In this document: positions 1-11,809 of the stretch, piece after piece
Numbering within the stretch: the first letter of the stretch is position 1
How the letters are laid out: each line of letters starts with the position of its first letter
NCBI GenBank assembly: GCA_023105745.1
Contig: JALGQZ010000002.1
Span: 77,107,285-77,171,284, forward strand
Length of the DNA: 64,000 bases
Reading direction: 5' to 3'
Source: Austropuccinia psidii
Lineage: Eukaryota; Basidiomycota; Pucciniomycetes; Pucciniales; Sphaerophragmiaceae
Made by a program: the position numbers and the translations under genes
Notes under the pieces: model-generated
What the model was told of the DNA's origin: nothing
What the model saw: the letters and a program-made list of their open reading frames with translations, nothing else
Database searches by the model: none

Positions 1-1
1 A

Positions 2-3000
2 TGTATTTCAGATGGCCAGAACCATGATGGAATTACAAAAGAAGGAGGAAGCCAGATTAAAATATCAAAAATAATTTCTGATACTTTTAATTGTATTCCA
101 GAGTTGTATAAAGCTATTTCTGACATAAAAAGTCATCTTTCTGATAAAAATACATCAATTTGTGACAATCTTAAAACAAATAACTTGAGTCTGAGCCAAA
201 TAAATGATACACTTAAATGCTTTGAAAGAGTTTTAAGAACAATCAAAACTTCCAATAATGATAATTATTTTGGCATTAAGATAAATGAAAAATCTGCCAT
301 TATTAAAGAATTAACAGACAAATATTCTCAATTAAATATTGATGACATAATTGAAACAAGAATAAAAAAGCCATAAGCACTATCAAAGAAGATAATAAAA
401 AAGCTCTTGATGATATTTCAAAATCATTTGCAGAAGTAAAGACAAATACACTTGCCTTGAAAAAGCATTTTGATACCTCAAGAGAGGAAATATCAAAATT
501 AACAATAAAGTTAAATGAAGTTATATCTGATAATACTAAACAAACAGAATTATGGAATGAGCTTACATATAAAGAGGATGATCATAAAAAGAATGTCATA
601 GACTCTATACAAAGCTTACAACATGAGTTAAGAAATTCTCAAAGGTGTAATAACAGTAAAATGAATGATATTGAACAACTGCTAAACACTTTACCAAGAA
701 TGTCTACACCTCTCAATCAAAATGAAGATGCAAGAATTCCCAATCCACAAGTATTGGATATTGAAAATTCACAGTTAAAAAATGAATTTTCTACTTCTTT
801 TCATAACTTAGAACCATCAATGAGCCAAGCACTCTTGAAAGAAGCTCCAAAACTTAAAGAATGGCCTCACTTCAGTGGTGAAGGAGAGTTTGACCATATG
901 GAATTCATTAGAGGTATTGACATGATCAAAGAGGATTTTGAATTACCAGACAGATTGGTAACAGCCAGATTTAACACCTTGTTTACCAGATCAGCTCACA
1001 GATGGTACATAAAAATAAGACAAGCACATGGACACCAGAGTTGGACTTGGTGGAAAACCCAAATCATTAACAAATGGGCAAATGATGCTTGGAGGTTTAA
1101 AGTTGAAACAGCCTTTTAATCTGCGAAATTTAATGCTGATAAAGACAAAGCTTTACCATGGTTTTGCCAACAAAAAGACAGATTAACAGCATTATATCCT
1201 GACATGTCAGAATTTATGATCCATAGAAAAATTCTGAGACAATGTGGAGGTGACTTAGAGCATGCTATCAAAAGCAGGACTACTGAACAATCTTCAGCAG
1301 AAGATATTATCAATATATTGGAAAAAGTAACCACCAGAACCAACATTGGCTCTAGTAGGGTGAATCTCAAAACAAGGTTTAATACACCTTGGAAAGATTC
1401 TGTGGACAAAAACCCCAAAGAAAATTCTAATAATATGAAGTATAAATCTGCAGATACAGTCAGAAAGTGCCATATTTGCCAAATCACCACCCATTTAGCC
1501 AATACATGTCCAAAGAAGGGAAAAATCAATAAAATTGATATTGAAAAGGAACCTGATGTTGAAGAGGATGACATAATTGAAGACAATTCAGATGATAAGT
1601 CATCAATATTTTCTGAATCTTCAAAAGATATAGAAAATATCAATTCCACTTTTGACATCATGGAATCTTATTCCCACTTGCCACTATTGAGAAATGGTCA
1701 ACTTGATTTATCAAAAGTTCAAGATGCACAACTTATGAAAACAAAACAAAACAAAGGGAAAGGTTATACAGCTGGGAACTCGTGCATAACAGAAGTGGTG
1801 ATTGACAACAAGCCCACCAAACGTTTTCTTGACCCAGGAGCCTTCTGCTCTTGTGTTGGTAAATCTTTTCTTAAGACTTGTGTACCAAACTTTGAAGACC
1901 AATTGTTACCAATTGATGGTATAAAATTGAACAGTGCAAGTAATCCAATGAAAGAATTAGGAATCTTTGAGACCAATGTCATATTTCCACACATAAATGG
2001 GAATTTAAGAATCACAGTTTAATTTTTTGTTATGGAAAATTTCTCTAGTACCCATTTTATATTGGGAAATGACTATTTAATCATGTATGGGATAGATTTG
2101 CATAACAACAAAGACAGATACTTTACTATTGGAGACAATAAGCCCCAAAAATTTGCCTCTTTACCATTTAAAAGACAAATTAAAGTAAACAAAGTTTCAC
2201 CAGTCAACTTAGAGTTAGAGAAATTCAAGTCTGAACAGTTAAATGAGGCTGAAATAAGCCTTCATCTGACTGATAAACAGGAAAATGAACTTTCTTCCCT
2301 TTTGAATGACCACAGAGGAGCATTTGCTTCAGACAAAGAACCTCTAGGAGCAATTATTGGTCATGAAGTTGACATCATTCTTAACATTGAGAGACCTTAT
2401 CCACCACTCTTAAGAAGACCTGCATATCCAGCAAGTCCAAAATCAAGAGAAGCTCGAGAAATTCATATCAAAGAACTTCTGGACCTTGGTGTAATAAGAA
2501 ACGTAGGCCACAATGAAGAAGTAGAAATAACTACACCAGTCATAGTGGCATGGCATAATGGAAAATCCAGAATGGTTGGGGACTTTAGCGCTCTGAACAC
2601 TTACACTGTTCCAGACAGATACCCAATACCAAAAATCCAAATTGCCCTTACTCAAATATCTCAAGCAGTGTATATAACCACTATGGATGCCCTTAAAGGA
2701 TTCCATCAAAATGTGGTGAAACCAAGAGCAAGAAAATAATTGAGAATTATTGCTCATTGTGGAGTGTATGAATACTTGAGGATGCCCTTTGGTATCAAAA
2801 ATGCACCTTCACACTTCCAAAGAATGATGAATGAAATCTTCCCTGAAGAACTCTCAGAGGGATGGTTAATCATTTACATTGAGGACAGTATTATCTGTTC
2901 CAAGACTTGGGAGGAGCACATGCACAGATTGTCCAGAGTTTTGACAAAAATCCAATCAGTAAACATGAAAATCTCCTTGAAGAAATGTCATTTTGGATTT

Positions 3001-5334
3001 AAAGAACTTAAAGCACTAGGACATGTTGTATCTGGTTTGTCCCTTGGAATTGACAAAAACAAAGTTGCAGCAGTATTGCTCAAATGCATGCCTCAGAATA
3101 AGAAGGAAATTCAGTCATTCTTAGGTTTTGCAGGATATTACAGGCAACACATTAAAGATTTTGCATCCATAGAAAGACCACTTTATAAATTGTGTGACAA
3201 AGACACAGTATTTGAAATGACTGTTGACAGAGTCAAAGCTTTTGAGTCTCTAAGAGAAGCCTTGACCACTGCTCCACTCTTAGTGATGCCAGACTTTAAA
3301 TTACCTTTCAGACTGTATATTGATGCATCAGGGAATGGACTGGGTGCTGCACTTCACCAAGTTCAGATCATAAATGATAAGGCAGTAGAAGGACCCATAT
3401 GTTTCATATACAGGCAAATCAAACCAACTGAAGCCAGATATGGAGCAAGTCAAATGGAATGTCTATGCCTTGTCTGGGCCTCGGAGAAATTAAACTACTT
3501 CTTAGAGGGATGTCTTTTTGAGGTAATAACAGATTGTACAGCTGTCAAATCACTTCTGAACATGAAAACACCCAACAGACATATGCTCAGATGGTAAATA
3601 GCCATACAAGAATACAGAGGAAATATGACTATTGCTCATGAGGATGGGAATATTCATAAGAATGCAGATGGACTAAGCAGATGGCCATTACCAAATAATA
3701 TTGCTAATCCTGCTTATGTGCCAGAAGAAGCTTCACCACAAATTCCAATAGAAGGAATAAGTGTTACAGACTTGAACACCACCTTCTTTGAAGAAGTCAG
3801 AAGTAGTTACACTCAAGATAAGAATTGTAGCATCTTCTGCCAATTACTTGGAAAAGACTGTAAAGACAACTCTCTAATACATGCCTTGGATGAAGTATGG
3901 AAAGAATCTTATGATGAAGGAAGATTTCACCTACTGGATGGTATAATTTACCACAGAACCAAGCACACATGTGTCATGACAGTTGTAGACAGGTCATGAA
4001 TCAATCTTGTACTGAAAGAATGCCATGATGGTCCCTTTTCAGGACATCTGTCTGAAGACAGAACAAGAGAGAAAGTAAAAACCTGTATATGGTGGCCAAT
4101 GTGGCAGAAAGATGTTGCAAATTATTGCAAAACCTGTGACAGATGCCAAAAGGCAAATAAATCCACTGGAAAGAGACTTGGAAATATGATAAAAATCCAA
4201 GAACCAAGCAGACCTTGGGAAATTGTCCATATGGATTGGGTAACTGGCCTACCACCAGGAGGTTACAGAAGCTATAATGCTTGCCTAGTAATTGTGGACA
4301 GATTCAGTAAAACTCCAATCTTTTTACCATGTCACAAGGATGATACAGCCATGGATACAGCTCTTCTGATATGGAATAGAGTAGTGTCATGGACTGGGAT
4401 ATTTACAAATATCATTAGTGATAGGGATCCCAAATTCACTTCAGCACTATGGACAAATCTTCACCAATTATTTGGCATTAAACCGTCTTTCTCTACAGCC
4501 TACCACCCACAAACTGATGGCCTGGCTGAAAGGATGATCCAAACCTTAGAGGACATGGTGAGAAGAATTTGTGCATATGGCCTTGAATTCAAAGATTGTG
4601 ATGGATTTACCCATGATTGGTGTACTCTGTTGCCAGCACTGGAATTAGCATATAAAACATCAATCCATGCCAGTACCAATCAAACTCCTGCTATTCTAGA
4701 AAGAGGATGGAACCCCAAGTTACCCCAAGATTCCTTGAGGAAAGATTTAATTGAAATACATCCCACAGCTGCTAGCTTCAAAGGAATGCTAGATAAAGCT
4801 AGAAAGCATGCAGTAAGGTGCATGGAGGACTCTTTTTCATATGCTAAAGACAAATGGGATAAATCACATGCAACTCCAGATTTCAAAGTGGGGGACCTAG
4901 TTCTTGTATCCACCACTAACTTCAATAACATCAAAGGATGTAAAAAGTTGAAAGACTCCTTTGCAGGACATTTTGTGATTAAGACCCTCCATGGAGAAAA
5001 TGCTGTTGAAGTAGAGTTATCTGAAGAACTTAGCAATAAGAATCCTACATTTCCAGTGAGCTTGATAAAGCCATATAAATCTAGTGATGCTTAGAAATTT
5101 CCCTTGAGGAATAAGGTTCCCCAAGCTATACCTCCTATTGAGACATCTGGTATCAAGAAAATTACCAAAGTTCTTAAAGAAAGAAAATTAAGAACCAAAA
5201 AAGTAAGGGAATACCTTGTTAGGTACAGTGACCCAACTTGTGAAGATGAATGGTTAGAAGAAAAAGATATACCAGAAGCTACCAAACTCCTCAGGAGATT
5301 CAGACACACTAGAAACACCAATATTACAAATTAA
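2..5334 (+). pseudogene. gag-pol polyprotein of element A, six nonsense codons
   Basis: Parallel to the less damaged gag-pol of element B. In order: coiled-coil region without methionines (2 to about 700), Gag domain (about 830-1300, with W..FSGEGEFDHMEFI), CCHC knuckle C-x2-C-x4-H-x4-C (about 1468-1509), protease, RT ([16 protein letters not shown]), RNase H, integrase (CDRC zinc site, then MDW, SDRDPKF and the E of DGLAERM) and a chromodomain-like C-terminus (5104-5334). The frame shifts once in an A-run near 363-369; from there to 5334 it never shifts again, but stops fall at 1117, 2020, 2737, 3595, 3997 and 5092. Two catalytic motifs are damaged: protease D-T-G reads D-P-G (1831-1839) and RT Y-I-D-D reads Y-I-E-D (2875-2886). 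It cannot make a functional polyprotein. Confidence 0.92.
12..74 (+). pseudogene. C-terminal end of upstream ORF0 of element A
   Basis: Reads MARTMMELQKKEEARLKYQK then TAA (72-74). The same peptide pattern ends ORF0 in elements B and C. The following coiled-coil of gag-pol (open from position 2) is in the -1 frame relative to this peptide, the same relation as in B. Only the end lies in the window, so the ORF0 start is not visible. Confidence 0.6.
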
Positions 5335-5340
5335 TATTCT

Positions 5341-5357
5341 TTTTTAGGGGGAGGGAA
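5341..5357 (+). other. Polypurine tract of element A
   Basis: TTTTTAGGGGGAGGGAA lies directly against the LTR start TGTGAGCC. This is the expected plus-strand primer site. Near-identical tracts precede the LTRs at 8810 and, on the minus strand, those of B and F. Confidence 0.8.
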
Positions 5358-7185
5358 TGTGAGCCTTAGAGGTAATTTCATATACCCAAAAGACCACAAA
5401 TACAAAATTAACATATAAATATAAATAAAATAAATTTATTTATATTATTAAAATGAAAATCAAAATATAAATATAAAATTATATTCAAAATAAAAAATTT
5501 AATTAAAATTTAAAAATAAAATTACATTAAATTTTGGAATTATAAAATTACATTTATACTTGAAAAAATTAAGTAAAAGTGAAATTTTCACAAAATTGTG
5601 AAAAAATAAATAAATTTGGAAAAAAAGTTGAATAAAAATTATTATAACTGTTTATCCAATAAATAAACATATAAAAATTATTTCACCATTGGATTCCTCA
5701 TAAAAAAACAGGTGGGGTAACCTCTGGGTGAAATGCTTGTAACTCAACTCTAAATAAGCTTAAATTAAGTTTTTAGTATTTTAAATACAAAAGTTTAAAA
5801 TCCTCAAAAATTTAATTTAATTCACACCACATGTGCTGTTAACCATCAATTTTTGTGTTAAAATTGAGGTGATGTGTTTAGTTTAGAAGTTATGAGGAAT
5901 TGAAGTATTTTCAATTGAATTCAATTGAAATGTCAAACTGTGCGTGTGTATTACATAAGTAAACTTTGATTTACATATGAGGTATCAATTATTACTGTAT
6001 TGTACTGTACAATTCAATTGAATTACATATGTAAATTATAAGTATAATACATGATGGGGAATTAGAGGAAAAATAAATTGGAAAGATTAAATTTGGGGGG
6101 GAAAAGGAACTCCAGCGCTAAGGGGGAGCTAGACCCCCAAAATCCTTGCTGACAGGCGTGGGATGTCAAAATTCATGCAAAGGTTCATCACTTTTGGCCT
6201 GGAATTGAGTTACAGGGTCTGTGGACTCCATTGATGATGAGGTTTTGATACTAACTGGGGTAGGTTTAGCTGTTGCCAAGAGGGTAAAACTACCCTTAAG
6301 ATAAAACAATCAGAGTAAAAACAGTTTTAACTGGTTTCTACGCCTCTGGCACACATTCTGACGTGTTTTGAAGGCTCTAGGCCAGGTGTTGCTATAGTAA
6401 TGGCTGATTTAAGGGTCTAAAATGGCTAAAAATGGCTTAAACCAGCCCTTTTTGGTCTAAACCAGGGTTCAATGATGCCATAATTGGCTTTTCTGTTGTC
6501 AGACTGTTTTTCACGACTGCCAAGAGTAAATTTTACTTTTGGAGCAAGAGAATTGATGGCTATAAAAGAATGTCTTCTTTGCCCCACTTTTCTCTTCATG
6601 TTAGAATCTTTTCCTTTTATTAATTAGTTTAAACACTGTTAAAACAATCAATAAAAGATTCCAACCACCTTTCTTAAATCATTTTAAACCTTTTAACCAT
6701 GTGAAAAAATCATTATAATCATTGTTTGTAACTCTTATAATCATTTTTACCCCTGAACCACCCCAAAAGTGAATTAAAGCATCTTTCATCACTGTAAACT
6801 TTGTCACTTTGTTTCCAAATTCACTCTGGTCACTTTTGGGCGTTTTTTCTCTTTAATATTCTTTTTAAAGACTCTGTTCTTTAATTAATTGCTTGCAGTT
6901 CATTTCTCAATTAATTCAAATTGAAATTGCTCTTGAAGAAATTTCTTTTGTAGCCTTAAAATATCTCTTGTAGAGTATTTTTGCATAAATTTTTATTGTT
7001 GGTAAAACAATAAATCTTTATAATATTATTGTTTTATACTAATAAAGTTATAAACAATAAAATTGGCATGTTTTCTCTTAAAAATAATATTTCTTACTAT
7101 TTTTAATTGATTTTTACCTTATACAAATTTTGAGGACAGGAAAAGTACTTGATTTTTAATCAAAGTTTCATATCCACACCTTACA
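5358..7185 (+). repeat. 3' LTR of element A (1828 bp)
   Basis: Begins TGTGAGCC after the polypurine tract and ends CTTACA. It is matched along its length by the LTR at 8810-10632 and, in reverse, by 11810-13553. It contains a TATAAAAG box at 6561. Open frames inside it are short and not shared as proteins, so no gene is called. Confidence 0.85.
6561..6568 (+). promoter_or_regulatory. TATA box in the LTR of element A
   Basis: TATAAAAG followed by AATGTCTTCTTTGCC. The same block recurs in the LTRs at 10011-10018 (+) and 12396-12403 (-, TATAAAGG), so it is the best-conserved promoter candidate of this family. Confidence 0.6.
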
Positions 7186-7225
7186 GAGTTCCAGGCCCTC
7201 TTCACTTAGAAGAGCCCTTGTGACA
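7186..7225 (+). repeat. 40-bp end of a D/E-type LTR
   Basis: It matches the terminal bases of the E and D LTRs in sense orientation: a GAGTGCCAGGCCCTCTT-like block, then AGAAGAGCCC and a final TGTGACA. Only the terminus remains, between the LTR of A and an older pol fragment, so it marks an earlier insertion that was largely deleted or replaced. Confidence 0.7.
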
Positions 7226-8785
7226 TAGTGTTACAGACCTGAACAACACATTCTTTGAGGAAGTAAGCAACAGTTATACCCAATATAGGAGTTTTAGAAT
7301 TCTATTCCAATTACTTAACAAAGATTCCAAAGATAACTCCTTGATACATTCCTTAGATGAAATATGGAAAACATCACATGATGAAAGTAGATTTCATCTT
7401 CTGAATGGCATAATCTACCATAGGACTAAACACACATGTGTAATGACAGTGGTGTACAGATCCTTAATAAATCTTGTACTTAAATAGTGCCATGACATCC
7501 CCTTCTCAGGACACCTGTCTGAGGACAGAACAAGGGAAAAAGTCAAGACCTGTATATGGTGGCCAATGTGGCAAAAGGATGTAGCAGAATATTGCAAAAC
7601 CTGTTACAAATGTCAAAAGTCAAATAAATCCACAGGCAAGAGACTTGGAAATATGATCAAAATCCAGGGACCCAGCAGACCTTGTGAAATTGTCCATATT
7701 GATTGGGTAACTGACCTACCACCAGGAGGTGATAAAAGCTATAATTAATTCCTAGTGATTGTTGAAAGGTTCAGTGAGACTCCAATGTTTTTTCCATGTC
7801 ACAAAGATGATACAGACATGGATGTAGCTCTTCTTCTATTGAATAGAGTAGTATCATTGATTGGCATATTCACTAACATCATTAGTGACAGAGATACCAA
7901 ATCTACCTCAGCTCTGTGGAAATACCTTCACCAATTGTTTGGAGCAAAGTTATCCTTCTCTACAGCTTACCACCCACAGGTTGATGGTCTAGCTCAAAGA
8001 ATGATCCAAGCTTTGGAGGAAATGGTCAGAATATTTTGTGCATATGGCCTATAATTTTAATATTGTTATGGATTCACCCATGATTTGCATACCCTTTTAC
8101 CTGCACTGGAATTGGCATAGAAGACATCCATTCATTCCAGTAACAATCAAGTTCCTGCTATTCTAGAAAAAGGATTTAATACCAAATTACCTCAAGATTG
8201 CTTGAGGAAAGAATTTGTTGAAATACATCCCACAGTTAGTAGCTTCAAAGGAATGCTAGACAAATCTAGAAAGAATGCAGTGAGGTGCATGGAAGACTCA
8301 TTTTCATATGACAAAGACAGATGGGACAAATCATGTGCCACTCCATACTTCAAAGTGGAATATTTGGTACTTGTATCTACCACTAGCTTTAAAAACATCA
8401 AAGGATTTAAAAAGCTCAAAGACTCCTTTTCAGGACCTCTTTTTTTTAAAGCCCTCCATGGAGAAAATTCTGTTGAAGTATAATTATCTTGGGAGCTTAG
8501 TAATAAGCATCCTACATTTCCAGTAAGCCTAATAAAGCCATATAGATCTAGTGACACTGAAATTGTTCCCTTGAGAAATAAAGTTCCCCAAAATATAACT
8601 CCTGTTGAACCATCTGGTAAAAAGAAAATTACAAAAGTTCTCAAAGCAAGAAAGTAAGGGAATACCTTGTCAGGTACAGTGACCAAACTTGTGAAGATAA
8701 ATGGTTAGCAGAAAAAGAAGTACCTTAATCTACCAAACTTGTCAGAAGGCTCAGACACAATAGAAATAATGATATTAAAAAGTGA
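7226..8785 (+). pseudogene. pol fragment (integrase to chromodomain), A family
   Basis: Starts inside the segment before the integrase (SVTDLNNTFFEEV, parallel to element A about 3762) and runs through the integrase zinc site (EYCKTCYKCQKSNKS), the catalytic segments around DWVTDLPPGGD and ISDRDTK, the DGLAQRM segment (catalytic E changed to Q) and the chromodomain-like end. It stays in one frame with several stops (for example 7485, 7746, 8052, 8118 and 8481) until a small deletion near 8655. Gag, protease and RT are absent. It joins the polypurine tract and LTR at 8793-10632, so it is the 3' half of a second, older element. Confidence 0.85.
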
Positions 8786-8792
8786 TAATATC

Positions 8793-8809
8793 TTTTTAGG
8801 GGGAGGGAA
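8793..8809 (+). other. Polypurine tract of the second A-family element
   Basis: TTTTTAGGGGGAGGGAA, the same 17 bases as upstream of the LTR at 5358, immediately before TGTGAGCC at 8810. Confidence 0.8.
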
Positions 8810-10632
8810 TGTGAGCCTTAGAGGTATTTTTATATACCCAAAAGACCACAAATCAGAAAACAATGATACAATTTAAAGAAAACAAATTTATTCATATTAT
8901 TAAGTACAAAATTAAAATAAAATTCTAAAATTTATATCAAAAATTCAAAGTTTAATTATCACTTATAATTGAAATTACTTGGAAATTTAAAATTTTGAAA
9001 ATATATTTTTACTTGAAAAAATGAAATAAAAATGAATTTTTAACAAAAATATCAAAATTAAAATATTTTTGGAAAAGAGTTAAAAAAAATTAGTATAACT
9101 TTTTATCCAATAAATAAACATATGAAAAAAATTTCACCATTGGATTCCTCATAAAAAATCAGGTGGGGTCAACTCTGTGTAAACTTTCTGTAACACAACT
9201 CTAAATAAGCTTAAATTATGTTTTTAGTATTTTCTCTACAAAAGTTGAAAATCCTTACAAGCTTAAATTGATTCACATCACATGTGGCTTTAACCATATA
9301 GCTTTGTGTTGAAATTGAGGTGTTGTGTGTAGTTTAGAAGTTATGAGGAATCAAAGTATTTTCAATTGAAAAGTCAAAATGTGTGCATGTATCAAATAAG
9401 TGAACTTTAATCTACATATGAGGTATCAATTATTACAGTTTTACACTGTAAAAACTCAATTGAATTACATATGTAAATTACTAGTATAATACATGATGAG
9501 GAATTAAAGAAAAAATAATAGGAAAGATTGATTCTGGAGGAAAAAGGAATCTTGGCTCTCAGGGGGAGCCAGACCCCCAAACTCCTTTCTGGAAGGCGTG
9601 ATATATCAAAATCCACGCAAAAGCGCATCACCTTTGGCCTAGAATTGAGTCACAGGGTCTGTGTCTCAATTGATGATGAGTTTTTGATACCAACCAGGGA
9701 GGTTTTAACTGTTTCCAAGAAGGTAAAACTGCCCTTAAGTTAAAACAAACATATTAAAAGAAGATTGAACTAGCTTTGAAGTCTTTTACACACATTATGA
9801 CACATTTTGAAGGCTTAAAACCTGGTATTACTATACTAATGACTGATTTAAGGGTCTAAATTGGCTTAAAATAGCAAACAAATGGCTAAAACCAGCCCTT
9901 TTTGGTCTGAACCAGGGTTCAATGATTCCATGATTGGCTTTTCTGTTGTTATACTGTTTTTCACAACTGAAAAGAGTAAATTTTACTTCTGGAGTAAGAA
10001 GATTGGTGTCTATAAAAGAATGTCTTCTTTGCCCCACTTTTCACTTCATGTTACAATCTTTTCTTTTGATAATTAGTTTAAACACTGTTAAACCATCAAT
10101 AAAACATTAAAAACACCTTTATTAAATCATTTTAAACCCTTTAACCACATGGAAGAATCATTATAATCATTTTTTGTAACCTTTATAATCATTTTTACCC
10201 CTGAACTACCCCATAAGTAAATTAAAGCATCATTAATCACTTTTAACTTTGTTACTTTGTTTCCAAAGTCACTCTGTTCACTTTTGGGTGTGTTTTCCAT
10301 TTAATAATATTTTTCAAGACTTTTTTCTTATATTAACTTCCTGCAGTTTTTTTCTCAATTAATTCCAATTGAAATTTCTGTTCAAGAAATTTCTTTTGTA
10401 GCCTTAAATATCTCTTGTTGAGTGTTTTTGGATGAATTAATATTGTTGGTACAACAATAAATCCTTATAATATTGTTTTTTTATAATTATAGAGTTAAAA
10501 AAAATAGATTTGGTGTTTTTTCTCTTGAAAATCTTAATTCTTATCATTGTTAATCATATTAGACCTTATAAGAATTTTGAGGACAGGAAAAGTACTTGAT
10601 AACTAATCAAAGTTTCATATCCACATGTTACA
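8810..10632 (+). repeat. 3' LTR of the second A-family element (1823 bp)
   Basis: Begins TGTGAGCC, ends TGTTACA and aligns along its length with 5358-7185. TATAAAAG occurs at 10011. Its end abuts a minus-strand gag fragment of element C without spacer, so this element probably inserted into the gag of C, whose other half would lie left of the window. Confidence 0.82.
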
Positions 10633-10675
10633 ATAGCTATATATAGGCTTTTAGTTCCATCTAGAATGTCAAAAG

Positions 10676-11340
10676 TCATTCCTGATATTTTAATCTGAGT
10701 TCCTCATTTTTCTGTAGTTCCATCATGGTTCTGGCCATATGAAACACATTTTCCATGGCATCCTGTTGAATATTTGGGATTCTGTAGCCCTGGCTTGATG
10801 GTTTTGTGGCTGGTGCTTTTCCTTTACCCTTGTTCTGAGCTTGTGGCTTCCTTTTCACATTTTAATTTCCTCCTCATGCTATTGGGGCTGTTTTTGGAAC
10901 CTCTTTGGGTGGTGGAGGGTTTTTTTGTCCATTTTGCTGTTAAAAGAATCATATTCTTCTTTTCCATCAATGGATGCTATCCATTAAGTAACTTGCAAGT
11001 GCTGGGATGTCTCAGAAACTTTCTCACAGTAAGGTAAGAGTTCATGAATTCTTTCCACAGATCTGCAAGGATTTGATACTCTTTATGTTACAGTGAATTA
11101 TTGTAAGCCTTCTGTTTGGCTTTGTGTATTTCCACTGAGGCTTTGTGTGGCAGTTTCAGCTCTTTTTAAATGTAAAAAGTGTTATCAGATTCAGAATGGT
11201 ATAGTTTGCTTGTTTGAGATTCATTTAATGAATCTTTTCTTTTGTAACTTATTGGCTTCTGCCATAATCATGTCTATAACCTTTTCAAGAGCTGCTCGAG
11301 CGGTTATAGCTTGCTCCTGATCTGGTTGAAGGCATAATTA
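10676..11340 (-). pseudogene. ORF0/gag N-terminal fragment of element C
   Basis: Broken reading frames on the minus strand recover a protein related to ORF0 of element B. They include a segment ending NGWHPL (B: NGWNPL), a basic linker, and a block with YRIPNIQQDAMENVFHMART ([18 protein letters not shown]) ending at a TGA at 10676-10678. Upstream (about 11240-11340) a helical segment with ALEKVIDMIMAEANKL is readable. Substitutions between C and B in this frame are mostly conservative, while the alternative -1 frame carries stops in C. That supports ORF0 as a real protein. Several frameshifts and stops make this copy dead. Confidence 0.65.
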
Positions 11341-11809
11341 TGATTAAAAAGCCTTAAAATATTTTTTTAAGTCAAAAAAATACTATTGGCCAGATTCTTT
11401 GCCTTTGGGAGGGTATTACTTATGTCCAAATTGATTTACTCAGAGGAAATTGCCTCTGTTTTATCATTCTTAGTTATATCAACAGTGCTATTATGTTCAG
11501 AATTCACAGTACTGGCAGAAATAATACTAGTAGCTGTTTATTCCCTGTGAAGGCTTTGTTGGCTTACCACATTTTCAGAAACTAAAATTAAATGCAAAAA
11601 CACTTATTTAAGTATAAGATAAGTCTTTCAAATGAGAAATGAAAAAAAGCCTCACTTATAATATTAAAAAAGTTTTATTTTGAATTATTTTTTCAATTAT
11701 GAGTATTTTTTATGGAGATTTGAATTTTGCAATATAAGAAAAAATTAAAAAACATAAAAAATATATGTCACGGGTAAAATATCATTGCTTGGCCCTCAAT
11801 CTTAAGGTG

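Larger units (their letters stand above)
1..7185 (+). mobile_element. Element A: Ty3/Gypsy LTR retrotransposon, 5' end outside window
   Basis: Internal region 1-5357 followed by a 3' LTR (5358-7185). Gag, zinc knuckle, protease, reverse transcriptase, RNase H, integrase and chromodomain-like segments occur in Gypsy order. A T-run plus purine tract (AGGGGGAGGGAA) directly precedes the LTR, which begins TGTGAGCC and ends CTTACA. The 5' LTR and gag start lie left of the window, so the target-site duplication cannot be checked. The 3' flank is not host sequence but a 40-bp end of another LTR family, so A seems to have inserted in or next to an older element. Confidence 0.9.

Noticed and set aside
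361..5334. Repeat-induced point mutation as the cause of decay in A
   Set aside because: The stop codons inferred against B arise by several kinds of change, including G to T, not mainly C to T. I cannot compute RIP indices, so this is a judgement by eye.
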